Assembly: GCA_964247055.1 (NCBI GenBank)
Contig: OZ176054.1
Coordinates: 7,998,001 to 8,062,000, forward strand
Direction of reading: 5' to 3'
DNA: 64,000 bases
From: Paragordius varius
Lineage: Eukaryota > Nematomorpha
Numbering within the stretch: the stretch's first letter is position 1; the number at the start of each line of letters is the position of its first letter. The position numbers and the translations under genes were made by a program. Below, in pieces: positions 48,835 through 59,690 of the stretch. A model generated the notes under the pieces. The model worked only from the letters and a program-made list of their open reading frames with translations, was not told where the DNA came from and did no database searches.

Positions 48835-49152
48835 ATGGACCGTTTTTAGTTTACTAATATGGTATTGCTCATCACATTTTTAGATTAAAATAAAAGATAC
48901 AATCGTGATTAACGACAAGTTTTAGAAAACTACTTCATTGTATTCCCTATATGGTCTCATCACATTCAAGGCCAAAAATATTATCAAATTATTTTGTTAT
49001 ATCTACCTTAAATCCAAGCACATATTTATTTTATTTAGCAAAATATTTTTAATATATACAACATCTCTATTATTACTGCACAACAAATGAATAAAATTTC
49101 AATTATTTATTATAGATGAATAATAACATTAAAGTCCCCAAAATTTAGTTAA
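48835..49152. other. Convergent 3' spacer
   Basis: Short AT-rich gap between the ABHD14 stop and the stop of the minus-strand coiled-coil gene. It should hold both poly(A) sites ('aaaataaaaga' near 48886 fits the plus gene). No gene. Confidence 0.6.
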
Positions 49153-50855
49153 TTAGTCTTCAACCAAAAATTTGCGTTTTTCATGTTCATTCACCATATC
49201 GGTATAGCGCTTTTCAAAATCAAGTTTGGCGAGCTGAGAGGCTTCATACATTTTAACTAATTTAATATTATCTGAAACTAATCGATTGCACAAATCGTGA
49301 TCTGGCCCAAGCTCCTTAGACTCATTCATTTTTTCTAAATACGGCACATTACAGGTAGGACAAAATAAATTTTTGCATGCGACATTTGTTGTTGGTGACC
49401 CTGATAAATTTTCATTTTTGGTTATCAATTTTGTACGACGTTCTTCTAACATGACTTTTATTTTTTCTTCATAGAGATTTATCATTTCCTTTTTTTCGCT
49501 GACAATATTGTTGTATAAACGCTTAATATCTTCCAGATCCTTTTGTGACTTAGCCTTTTCTAAAGCACGCTCCTGTTTTTCACATTCTAATGCTTTATTC
49601 GCTTTTTCTAAATCAGTGTCCAAATCTTTGATACGATTGTCCATTTTAAAGACTTTGTTTTTAAGTAGATCCAATTGCCTGATTAAGCTAAATAAGGGGA
49701 GCGATATATTTTTAAAAAATAATATGGCTAAGCTCTTGTTAAATTTATATATTGTAAATTTAATTGAATATATTTAAATATGTATAACCGACTGCGTTTA
49801 TACCAAAATGTTGTACATATATATATTTATATATACATATACGAAATATATATGTGAAAACCCCAAGTCAAATGGTTGTGTCGTACTGATGTGTGCTAAC
49901 AAGCACAATAGTCTGCGATTGCTACTGACTTACGGTATCGCATTGAATTTTGTTTATAACTATTTCACGGAGTTTAAAAATTGTTAATATATTATTGATA
50001 TATATTAGTGATTTTGAGACTTGTCCAATTTCAAACTATTTTTAACCAGATTATAAATTTTAATTGTACTATATACTCATTTTTTTGTAATTCAAGTTTG
50101 GCTATAATATCATGCTCATCAGATATTTGCTCATCTTTCTGTTTTAATACCCTTTCTAAATTGTTGTGAGATTCTTGCAGACGAATAAATTTTGCCACCA
50201 TAATAGATTGTCTTTCTCCATTATCATTTTTATTGGTATTATATGCACCGATATTTTTATTACTGTCCCACTCATTCTTTATTTGATCATCTGGGATCCA
50301 TTTATACATGGATTTTTGTCTTTGTGACATGTTTCTAAAACCAAAAATATCTGGAGATTGATTGTCTTTCATATCCTTTGATGTTTGACTATCAGATTTG
50401 GTGTGTTGAAGCCTTGTTAATTTATCATTAATCGATTCTCGCACAATATTTTCTTTGTAATCATTGACGGTAAAAACGGATAATACTTCTTTTCCAATCG
50501 TTTTTAGTGTGGGATCCTTGGCCAAAGCTGTATTTGATATCCCAGTTTGCCCATAATAATTTAAATTTGTTATAGATTTGGTTGATTCGTTATTGTATTT
50601 TTGAAATTGAGGTTCGACATTATCTCTTTGGTTAAATACATTCTGTTTATCTATGAAATTTTGTCTACTCCTCCTTTCATGGCTTAAATAGTCATCTTGT
50701 ATTTCTTCTAAAATCTTTTTATAGCATTGTCCACATGGTGGATCTATTTCATTTTTTCCTTCTCTCTGGGCCGATTTTAATTCCAACAACGCATTATTTA
50801 ATGGTGATAATGAGCGTGAACTCACAGTTTTTTTCACATCGATAAAGGCTGACAT
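49153..50855 (-). CDS. Unrecognised coiled-coil protein with Cys pairs, 437 aa
   Basis: Two exons, 50855-50077 and 49687-49153, joined in phase 2 (1314 nt). The donor at 50076 was chosen because it joins 'AKLELQKN' directly to 'DLIRQLDLLKNKVFK', giving an unbroken heptad pattern across the junction. The N-terminal 60 residues contain 'CGQCYKKILEEI'. Residues 60-220 are polar and probably disordered. From about 225 to 330 there is a long coiled coil ('LERVLKQKDEQ', 'RIKDLDTDLEKANKAL', 'LYEEKIKVMLEERR'). A Cys cluster 'CKNLFCPTCNVPYLEK' (C..C..C, zinc-like) sits near 355, followed by a second helical region to the end. Such a layout is common in centrosomal or signalling scaffold proteins, but no family could be named. 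Both exons have coding-type composition and no signal peptide. Confidence 0.7.
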
Positions 50856-51958
50856 AGTGATATTTAGTTAAATAAGGTAACAATCAAAATCATTCAATAT
50901 CACATCAATTTATCTTACTTTATCAATTCGAAAACAAAAATTAATGTAAGGTGATTGACACAACTTTGTCATATATCGATTAATAGCAGGTATGTATATT
51001 TATGGTTGATCATTTGTATTAGCCCTTAAGTTTAGTCCATCTTTCCTTAGCACGTGTTTATAAATATGCTTTAGAGCAGTTCATCGAAAAAGGTGCAAAT
51101 CCAATTCAATAATGTATATTTTACCTTGATGCATAAGCTTATAATTTAGCTATTTTTTAATTACCCCCTGTGTTTAGTTAGTTAAATTAGCTTTCACAAA
51201 AGTGTTAATTCTTAAAACTATTACTTTGGAATTTTAGAAACGTTAACCGAAATATTTAATAGTGTTTTAGGCATCTTTTTTTAAAGAAGATAATAATAGG
51301 ATTTATTAACACCTAGATAACCTCATCTTATATAAAATAAAGTCATAAAAAGATCCTCACTCTAATAATTTTCTGTAAAAGGAATTTACCATGAGAATTT
51401 GAAAATCCTTTCTCCTATTTAATTACCTGATTGCCGTTCATAATTGAGCCATAAATAGCCCTTGAGTATATAATCACGACTTTGTTGCACATCTAACATG
51501 AAACTACCCTATAGGTTTGTGGGCAATAAAATATGGGCTATTTTTGTAAAAAATGATTTATTTTGACTTAAATTTTGGACGATATTATTTAATTAAAAAT
51601 CTGAGTCAGCATCATTGCATTATAAAGAAAAAGTGTTTACAGCGTTTTTATACCGTTTCCATGCCTCAAAATACCCGAAGTATAACAAAATATTGTCATC
51701 AGCAATTTATTGGAAAATTTGCAGCGAGTTTAATTAATTTTTTTCCTGTACACATTCTATACAGGTTAAAGTTTACAAAATAAATGAATGTTTACTTGAT
51801 ATATTTTAATTTTTACAACTGCGGATGTCTTTGCGCGGATATTTTTTATTAATAATTAATTTTTTTGATTAAAAAAATATAATGTGCTTTAACTTCCATG
51901 ATATTTTGGGGTAGATCCTAGAGCGATTTGAAATTAATATCTTAAAAAGTATTTCAGG
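50856..51958. other. AT-rich spacer upstream of the coiled-coil gene
   Basis: Holds the presumed promoter of the minus-strand coiled-coil gene. The right half contains repeat-like segments ('gcgtttttataccgtttcc' near 51640 matches the inner part of foldback family A). No exon supported. Confidence 0.5.
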
Positions 51959-51961
51959 TAT

Positions 51962-52388
51962 TAACTTCGATTCGAATTGGGGTATCTGAATACCCCAGAC
52001 TATATTTAAATATATTTTTAAAAAACTACTGAAGGAAACTGTCCCAACTTAAATTTATGCTTCTATCCTAATACAAATTTAAATAAGCCAAAATATTTAA
52101 ATAAAAGTTTGTTTTGAAAAAAAAGTTCCATGTCAAACTACTTCGACGCCATTTTTATATTAATTGCAAAATATCGTATTCATTTAATTTTAAAGATAAT
52201 AAAGCTAATTTCTAATTTAAATTAAATCTAACATTGATAGAAATAGAAAAAAATGGTTTATTTTGCATTATTTTTCAATTTAGCCGATGCACACATGTTA
52301 CGTTGTCTAATTTTTACCATTGAGTTTTTACATCAAAATATGTAATATCAAATATTTTTGAATAAAGTTTTTATACATTACGGTTTAT
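51962..52388. mobile_element. MITE family B, 3'-truncated copy
   Basis: Begins 'taacttcgattcgaattgg' with the GGGGTATC...TACCCC hairpin and matches the first three quarters of the 35579-36153 copy. It is cut off where the next copy begins at 52389, so the two are tandem in the same orientation. Confidence 0.7.
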
Positions 52389-52970
52389 TAACACTTCGAT
52401 TCAATTTGGGGTATCTAAATACCCCAGACTATATTAAAGTTAAAATTTAAAAAAAACTACTGAAGGAAACCGTCCAAATTTAAATTTATGCTTCTATCCT
52501 AATAAAAATTATATAAATAAGCTAAAATATCTTAATAAAATTTTGTCTTGAAAAAAGTTCCATCTCAAACTACTTCGACGCCATTTTTATTTTACAAAAT
52601 TTTTGCAAAATATCGTCTTCATTTAATATTAAGGGTAAAATTAAAGCCAAATTTTTATTTAAATTACATCTACCGTCGATAAAAATAGAAAAAGCGGTTT
52701 ATTTTGTATTATTTTTCAATTTTACCATTGCACACATATCACGTTGTCTAGATTTCAGCCTTTCAGTTTTAGCTTAAAATTAGTAATATCAAGTATTTTT
52801 GAATAATTTTTTTATATATTTCGGTTTATTAATGTTATATAAGTGCATTTTGCCTAGGCTTCGATCCCTTTCATATTTTTTAAAGAATTTAATTTTAAAC
52901 AGGCCTGGGGTATTTAACTACCCCAATTTGAATCGAAGGACTAAAATGAATGTATTGTATCAAGGTGTTA
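52389..52970. mobile_element. MITE family B, full-length copy
   Basis: Starts 'taacacttcgattcaattt' and ends 'gtatcaaggtgtta'; 582 bp. Both ends carry the GGGGTA/TACCCC hairpin. Followed at 53035-53105 by a further end fragment. Confidence 0.75.
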
Positions 52971-53034
52971 ATGATATATAAGTGCAAAATTTTGCCATGG
53001 TTTTGATTCCTTCTATATTTTTTAAAGTATTTTA

Positions 53035-53520
53035 CTTTAAACAGGCATCCAACTACCCCAATTTAAAAAGAAGGACTGAAATGAATGTGTTGCATCCAAG
53101 TGTTAAGCCGAATTTTAAAATATGCTTTATGCAACCTTTTAGGCGCATAATACAATTTTTTAAAAAATATAAAGTTGTAAAAAAATATCACTCAAATTTG
53201 GCCTCAATTTTTTTATATTTCTTAAATCGCTGATGCAACAGGCAAATTAATGTATATTTAGTTAGAAAATGTAAACAATCAACTTTTAAAGGCTTTCAGG
53301 CAAAATTTATCAGAAAAAATAGATATATTTGGTTTTTAATATCAGCCATCAATCGTGTTTTGGAGCTGTCCAAATTTTAGACTCTATAAGTCACAAAATT
53401 GTAAAAAAATATAACTTTTTTTTATCTAAAACATGAGAGCAATGTTGGATAAATAGTTTTTAACAAAAATAACTTTAAAAAGCGTCATTAACAAAATTTA
53501 GCTCTGGGGTATAAAACTAG
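53035..53520. repeat. Family B end fragment and spacer repeat I (reverse)
   Basis: 53035-53105 repeats the right end of family B ('ctaccccaatttaaaaaga', 'gcatccaagtgtta'). 53220-53520 matches in reverse the segment at 35290-35520 ('gatgcaacaggcaaatt', 'gactctataagtcacaaaa'). Confidence 0.6.
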
Positions 53521-53618
53521 CCCAAAAGATAAACTAGGAAAAAAAGTGAAAGGTAAAAGATTGTTAACTTTCCGAGACTATACATTTAAAATTTGATATA
53601 AAACATCTGTGGCGAATT

Positions 53619-54070
53619 ATGTCGTTAACAACTCATGTTACTGATTCTTCTATCGTTAAAGCTAAATCAAAATTTCCTTCAGGCATCGGATATTATCCTG
53701 CTGAGTATGATCCAAAAATTCATGGACCGTATTATCCCTGGCGAAATTACGGCAAAAGTTGCTCCTTTTTTATTTTTAGCTGATATAAAATTTATGGATT
53801 TAAAAGTTGGTGATTTATGGAATTGGGTTGGAAGAAGATCATTTCATCCACATGCTATTTATAGCGTTCTCATTAGAAGTTTAAGAAATATAATTAAAGG
53901 ATTTCAACACTATAAATATAGATGGGTTGATACAAAGGTTGGTTGTGCGGCCCCTATGTTTCATGTCTTATTTATCACGATGGGTTTAAGTTATTGTCTT
54001 TTTTTCAAGCGATACTGTATAATTATTTTAATAATTGATAGATTATGAAAGACGAAGAAAATATCATTGA
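53619..54070 (+). CDS. ATP5MF: Mitochondrial ATP synthase subunit f
   Basis: Three exons: 53619-53757, 53780-54016 and 54042-54070, total 405 nt, 134 aa. Introns are 22 and 25 nt. Subunit f is a small inner-membrane component of the Fo sector at the ATP synthase dimer interface. The translation matches the insect-type sequence block by block: 'YPAEYDPKIHGPYYPWRNYG' (YPADYNPKVHGPYDPARYYG in Drosophila), 'DIKFMDLKVGDLWNWVGRR' (DVPFGQVKLGEIGAWLGRR), a basic middle part, one transmembrane stretch 'MFHVLFITMGLSYCLFFK', and the C-terminus 'YERRRKYH' (HHRNYKYH-like). The end motif appears only after removing the 25-nt second intron, and the first block joins the second only after removing the 22-nt first intron, so both splices are strongly supported. 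About 20 extra N-terminal residues precede the usual start. Confidence 0.92.
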
Positions 54071-54593
54071 TTGTCATGTATGTGCTTAAGCGTGAATTTG
54101 TTTAAACTTAATAAATTCGTTTTGCATAAATGTTTATATGACAAAAAATATTTGCTGCATAATTTGAGTCATAATTTATATCATGATTTTGAGATGTGTG
54201 TTATTTATCTATATTGAAATACCATCTGGATTGAATAATGTTAATTTGATAATGGATGTTATCAATTTAAGGCCTTTAGGATTTTCTGAAATATACTTTC
54301 AAAACGCCAAACAAGAAACTAAATTTTACTATGCCTATCAAACAACACCTATTGTAATTTGCTTTTAATGATGGCGATTAATTTTTTTTATATATTTATG
54401 CTATTATATAGAATTTTCATCGTAAATATTATACCCATTAAATTTGACTTGAAACTTTGCACAGCTTTTTTTAGTTTACTTTTTTATTTGCATTGTAAAT
54501 AATATAATTCATTTTCAGTTGTAAAACCTATTCAATAGATAAAAATTGGTTTTAACATCGGCTGACTAGTTAAAAAAATACAATTCAAGTATT
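54071..54593. other. Spacer with a short unexplained open frame
   Basis: 54183-54368 is a 61-codon open frame ('LNNVNLIMDVINLRPLG', 'FSEIYFQNAKQETKFYYA') of protein-like composition, but it has no recognisable family and no joinable neighbours. It might be the edge of a degraded mobile element next to the LINE. The rest is AT-rich. Confidence 0.3.
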
Positions 54594-55655
54594 ATGCATT
54601 TCTTAGTTTCAATCGAAAAGAAAGAATTACACGGGGTTTTAATTGACATCGAGAAGGCGTTTGACAGGATTCCTAGAGAAACTATTTGGTGGAGTCTCCG
54701 TCGTAAAAAGGTGTCAGAAAGTTATATTAAGTTGTTACAAATAATGTACGAATCACACACCTCCAGGATTAAAACCCCACAAGGTTTATCAGAGCCCTTT
54801 TCAATAAAGCATGGAGTCTACCAAGGCTCATCACTCAGCCCCTTATTGTTTATAATTTGTATGGACGAGGTAGCCAAGGTTGTTAATGTGAGTTCAGGAT
54901 GGTACTTAATGTATGCAGATGACATAATCATCTTGTCTGATTCATTAATTGAGTTAAAGCGAACGGTAAACAGATGGGTTGTTATGCTGGATCAATAGGG
55001 TCTGAAAGTAAACAAAGCAAAAACCGAACTTATTACTTTTGGGGGTCTACAACATGAAATGGTAGTTGATGATAGTTGGGTTCTGAAGGGTAAAGAAAGT
55101 TTCAAATATTTGGGAGCTAGGTTAAGTGCAGATGGTTCGTTGACTGATGATGAATAAAGAGCAGCTGGGTAAATTGTAAAAAATTTCGAGCGTGTTATGC
55201 GATCGAAATATTGATGTTAGAGTGAAAGGTAAGATTTACAGTTCAGTTGTCCAGCCCTCAATGATGTATAACTCACAGACGTGGGGTGTCAAAAAATCCG
55301 AAGAAAGACATTTTAACGTGACTGAAATGAAAATGCTCAGAATGATGTGTGGGATAACAAGAAAGGACAGAATTGAGAATAGATTTATTCGTGGGAGCAC
55401 AGATATTAAACCAATAGTGGAAAGAATGTCAAAAAATACGTTGGTTCGGGCACATTGAAAGAAGAGATTCTAATTATATTGCAAAAATAATAGATAGACA
55501 TATAGTTGAGGAAAAACGAGGACGTGGGCGGCCTAAAACAAATGGATAGATACAGTAAAAAGAGAGCTAGCAGACGCCATAGATAGAGTTTTATGGCGAG
55601 ACAAGTTGTATAACATGACGGCTCTCGAGTGACATGTAATGTAATAATAATAATA
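54594..55655 (+). mobile_element. 5'-truncated, inactive non-LTR retrotransposon (LINE) with (TAA)n tail
   Basis: Reverse-transcriptase domain in order: 'LIDIEKAFDRIPRETIWW', 'GVYQGSSLSPLLFIICMDE', catalytic 'YADDIIILSD', then 'FKYLGARLSADGS' and the C-terminal 'DRIENRFIRGST' and 'EEKRGRGRPKT' blocks. These match a widespread animal LINE group that lacks an RNase H domain at this point; I could not name the clade. The reading frame has several stops (the first at 54996-54998 after 'RWVVMLDQ') and at least two frame changes, so it is dead. The 5' half (endonuclease) is missing. The 3' end is followed by a short (TAA)n tract at about 55636-55655, a typical LINE tail. Confidence 0.8.
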
Positions 55656-57280
55656 ATCGAATATTTCCGTACTCAAAAAATATTTTGACTGGCTGAAATT
55701 AAATATTTTATCTGTCTCAAGGGCTCTGCACCATATAACACCGACAAATACCATTGCTGTTTGACACTTTATTTATACTTAAATCGTACTAGCTTAAATC
55801 GCAGCTATACGATTTAGTTTAAAAAATTAAATTTTAATTATAATATTACCACATAAGTGGACATTTTATTATTCGCCAAATTTTTTAACTAATCTGGTTT
55901 AGCATCATAATTGGTCAACCTGGCCATATGTTAAGCGAGATGTATTCCTACCATAAATTTTTTTCGAACAAGTTGAGGGGAAAACAGTAAGGATAACTTG
56001 ATTACATTTTTTTATATTTTCATTATTGGCATATCTTGTCAAAACTCAATATACCTTTCTTCTTTTCAATTTTCTTTAAAGATATCTGGAAAATTGGAAT
56101 CTAAATATCTTGCAAAATTTTAGCATACCGATAACCGTTTTAATGACTCTATTAAGATTCCAAATCTTTTAAGGGTCAAACTAGGTTCAGATTGATAGGG
56201 CAACGAAAGTATAAAAGGTTTTGTGATATTTTTCTGTTTTTAAGAAAAACAAAGCTTTTGATGATCGAACAACCATCCGTACCAATGGGGACAGCGGAAT
56301 TTTTTATTTAATATTTTAAAATAATTGCCTTTCTATTCTTTTTTAGAGGAGCATTATAGGATTATTTCTGTTTTGTGTTATTTAATATTGTAGAATATTA
56401 TTAGGGAAAACATTGGAGACATCACATATTTTTTTAAGGTTGATATAAAACGTAATGTTGTAGATTAAAAAAATAAGGTTTAAATAGGTTGTTTAATAAA
56501 TTTAATTATTATTATTATTTAAAGTTTGGGTAAATGTTTGCTAATACAGTAAAAAAGATTATGGACGATTTCTAAATGAAAATGTGTCATTTTTTTAAAA
56601 AACCGGGGTTGTCCTTATAAAATACATTCATTTTATAAGTAAAAATCGAAAATGACCAAAAATATATCAAAACCGGAATATTTTTTAAACAGGAAAAAAA
56701 TAAATACGTTTTGAAGTAGGTTAAAACTTATCATCCAAGCAATCATTTGATAAAAAATTTCGATTATGATTTCAGGACCATAAAAAACAATTTTAAGGCC
56801 GCAGTTTGAGTGCCACTGATTTAAAGTATAGAGCAGGGGTATCCAACATGCGGTACCCGCTACCCTATTTCTCTCATGTTAAACTTTTGAAAATAAAAAT
56901 ATAAGGCAAGCAATTAATTAAAATGTTCCTTGCCAAATTTTTTTATGAAATTCTGTAATTTTGATATTTAAACTAATCTGATCTATCAAACGATAGCTGA
57001 ACAATAAATTTAGTATTGTTTTTTCAAGTATAAATTTTATACACTCAAACACTTGAAAAATTTATTTTACGCAGAGATTTATTCTATAAGGGGTTGGTAT
57101 TTTGGAATGCCTCCCAAAAATACATTACATTATTAACTATATATATATAATAATCCTTAGTTTTATTACCAAATATAAATTTAACATTTTACGCCTTTTT
57201 TAAATCCAAACCATCATTTATATATTTCATGGAATATAATTTAGGCCTTTATATTAAATAGTATACAGTATGCTTTGGGG
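55656..57280. other. AT-rich spacer with repeat ends, no gene
   Basis: At 56797-56820 there is a hAT-type right end ('cgcagtttgagtgccactga') and at 56834 a hAT-type left end ('caggggtatccaacatgcgg'), neither with a clear partner. No exon seen. Confidence 0.5.
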
Positions 57281-57449
57281 CAGTGGTTTCCAAACCGCGG
57301 CCCTAAATTGCTTTTTATGGCCCCAAAGTTCTATTTTGTATATAATTTGCAAATGTGTCAAACAGCTATTAAAATTATATGGGTTTTACGGCCCTTGATA
57401 AAAGGTAAAATGTTTTTTTGGCCCTTTAAATTTGGTTAGTAACCACTTG
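57281..57449. mobile_element. hAT-like MITE, family G
   Basis: Left end 'cagtggtttccaaaccgcgg' and right end 'ggttagtaaccacttg' are inverted. 169 bp, non-coding. Confidence 0.65.
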
Positions 57450-57596
57450 TTTAGTATCTCAATTGTCTATAATTTTTTGATTAACCTTTTTACCAAAAAT
57501 TAATTTCATTTTTTACTTATCCACGTCCAATAATATTAGATCTAAATCATAATTTTTGAAAATCGCGATTATGCGGTAAATTATAATTATTATAAC

Positions 57597-58975
57597 TAGG
57601 GTTGTGCCCATTAGTCAATAACCTAGGGTCATGACCTAGGTCATGACTATGGTCATGACCACGAAAAAAAATGACCTAGGTCAATTTTTTTTATTTTTTT
57701 TAATTTTTTATTTTTTTAATTTTACAATTTTTAGCAAAACAAAACCTTATATTATCTATATATGTAATATTTTGTTTTAAATATCATATGATACACATCT
57801 TTTCTTTACTTCCTAAATCCTGATGAAATCAGCCTTGTAGAAATTTTTCGAGCAAAAAAATCAAGTTACATGCAAGAAATGCAACTACACTATATATAAA
57901 ATATTTAAATAAAAACCGAATAAAGAAACATCTAAAAGAAGTTCTGAAATTAATTATATGACATGATGGTCGAAAGCAAGCTAATTATTTAATTTCTTAA
58001 GTTCAGTCATAAAAAATTTCGTTTTGCAAGAGAAATTACAGAAACATTTAGCAAAATTTATTTTTACATCCTCAACTCTTAACATAGTTGAATATAAACA
58101 TTTTCGGATTTTCATTCATAGTTCAAACCTAATTATGCTATTCCAAATAGAAAACAGATTTCCAATGAATTACTAGATTCATGTGAAGATGTAAAAATAG
58201 AAGTTATTGGAATATGTAAAATATTTCATTAACGTCGATCGCTTTACCAATATTCGTAGGGAGCAAATAATTAATAAGATTGGCCAAGGATCCCAAAAAT
58301 TATTACACATCTTATCATAGTAAGACTGCCGAATATATCTTTAACATAATGGAACCAATAAAAGATAAATTTAAAAAATTAATGCCATTGTGACCGATAA
58401 TGCAGCGAACATGAAGGTTGCTGAAAATTTGATTAATAAAGAATATCCTAATATAATATGGCTTGGATGCCGATGTCATATTTTAAATAATTTCATCAAA
58501 GATATATTAAACTTAATAAGATTACTGGAATTTTAAATGTAGTGAGCGCGATTATATATTAAATCTAATAAATCGTATAAAAATTTTCAAAGTATAAAAA
58601 AACTTTGAACCATCCTAAGTTAACATTAATTTTATGGACAGTGACTCGTTTTTACACAATCTAAATAATTAGAACATAAATAGGTTTCAATACATCCATA
58701 TTATCTCGTTACTTTTAACTTTCTGTGATTTGAAACTTTCTATAAGTCTTTATGAATGATTCCAGGAAAGATCGGTAATTGTAGAAATTTAAATTATCAG
58801 GATTGGGGAAAGTATAATTTTAAAAAATTATATACTTTAAAACTTTTTTTACGTGATTTAATCAAGTATTTATGAATGTACTTATATATTATTGGCAATA
58901 ACATATGGTATGACCTAGGTCAGACCTAGGTCTGACCCCCTTTTTCAAAAAAAGGGGGTCAAAATCACAACCCTA
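57597..58975 (+). mobile_element. Decayed hAT-type DNA transposon with transposase remnants
   Basis: About 1.38 kb bounded by 'tagggttgtg' and its inverted copy 'cacaaccctaac'. Both subterminal regions carry palindromes such as 'cctaggtcatgac' and 'tgacctaggtcagacc', as in the shorter element at 32636-33309. Inside, 58390-58506 reads 39 open codons including 'VTDNAANMKVAENLINKEYP' and then 'GCRCHILNNFIKDI', the T-D-N-A-N-M and C..H motif typical of hAT/DUF659 transposases. About 58138-58220 gives 'IPNRKQISNELLDSCE', which fits the P.R..L...LL block further upstream in that family. The rest is broken by stops and frame changes, so it is inactive. 8-bp flanks are 'attataac' and 'actacaaa', which agree at only 5 of 8 positions, so the target duplication is eroded or absent. 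Confidence 0.7.
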
Positions 58976-59364
58976 ACTACAAACCATTGTCCTTTTCTTA
59001 TTTTTTCTATGGTTGACAATCACAGATTAATATTTAGTTATTGGACCAAATTTAAAAAATGAATTATATAAATATTAAGCATATTTACCAAAAATATTTT
59101 ATAAAAATTTCTCCGTCTCAGCTGTTTGAATTAAATAGATTTCGGTAGATATTTGAATTTTGTAATCAAGCTGAAGGTAGTAACAGCTCTTATGTTCATA
59201 TTAAATGTTATATAACAATATATTTGCACATCAATCTAATTCTTTATTTGACACTAATGCACTTACAAGCGTTGCTCTGACAAAAGCACGAGTTGGTGAA
59301 TCAGGTTAACAAAATATATACCTTCAATAGACTAATAAATTCCTGATAAAAAATATTATTCTAA
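58976..59364. other. AT-rich spacer
   Basis: Nothing recognisable between the hAT transposon and the next MITE. Confidence 0.5.
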
Positions 59365-59690
59365 ATCGGGAATGTAACACAAATGGCTTCGTGGGCCGCA
59401 TTAGTGTTTAAAAAATTTCAATTAGCCTTATTCAAAAAGTAGATGGACATTAATAAATATTTTTTAGAATTTATACAAACTGTAATAAAGTAAAAGATAA
59501 AACTCTTTATTTCACCGATTTTTGATATTTCTTTGCCAAAATTTGGAAAGATTATTTAAAAATTGTCCAAGAAATATCATTTAAGATTTATTTCGTAATT
59601 AACAGTGTTTTTGCGAAACATGGAACCTCCTTTGTTCCAAATTTTCAAGGGCCGCATGCAGTTCGCCTTCTGCATGTTGGCCACCCCTGG
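59365..59690. mobile_element. hAT-like MITE, family F copy
   Basis: Contains 'atggcttcgtgggccgcatt' at left and 'gggccgcatgcagttcgcc' followed by 'atgttggccacccctgg' at right. Longer than the other family F copies because of extra internal AT-rich DNA. Confidence 0.65.

Noticed and set aside
48653-48883. 76-codon plus-strand frame overlapping the ABHD14 end
   Set aside because: Out-of-frame shadow of the ABHD14 C-terminal exon.
55533-55754. 73-codon minus-strand frame
   Set aside because: Lies across the 3' end of the LINE and its TAA tail; no protein character.
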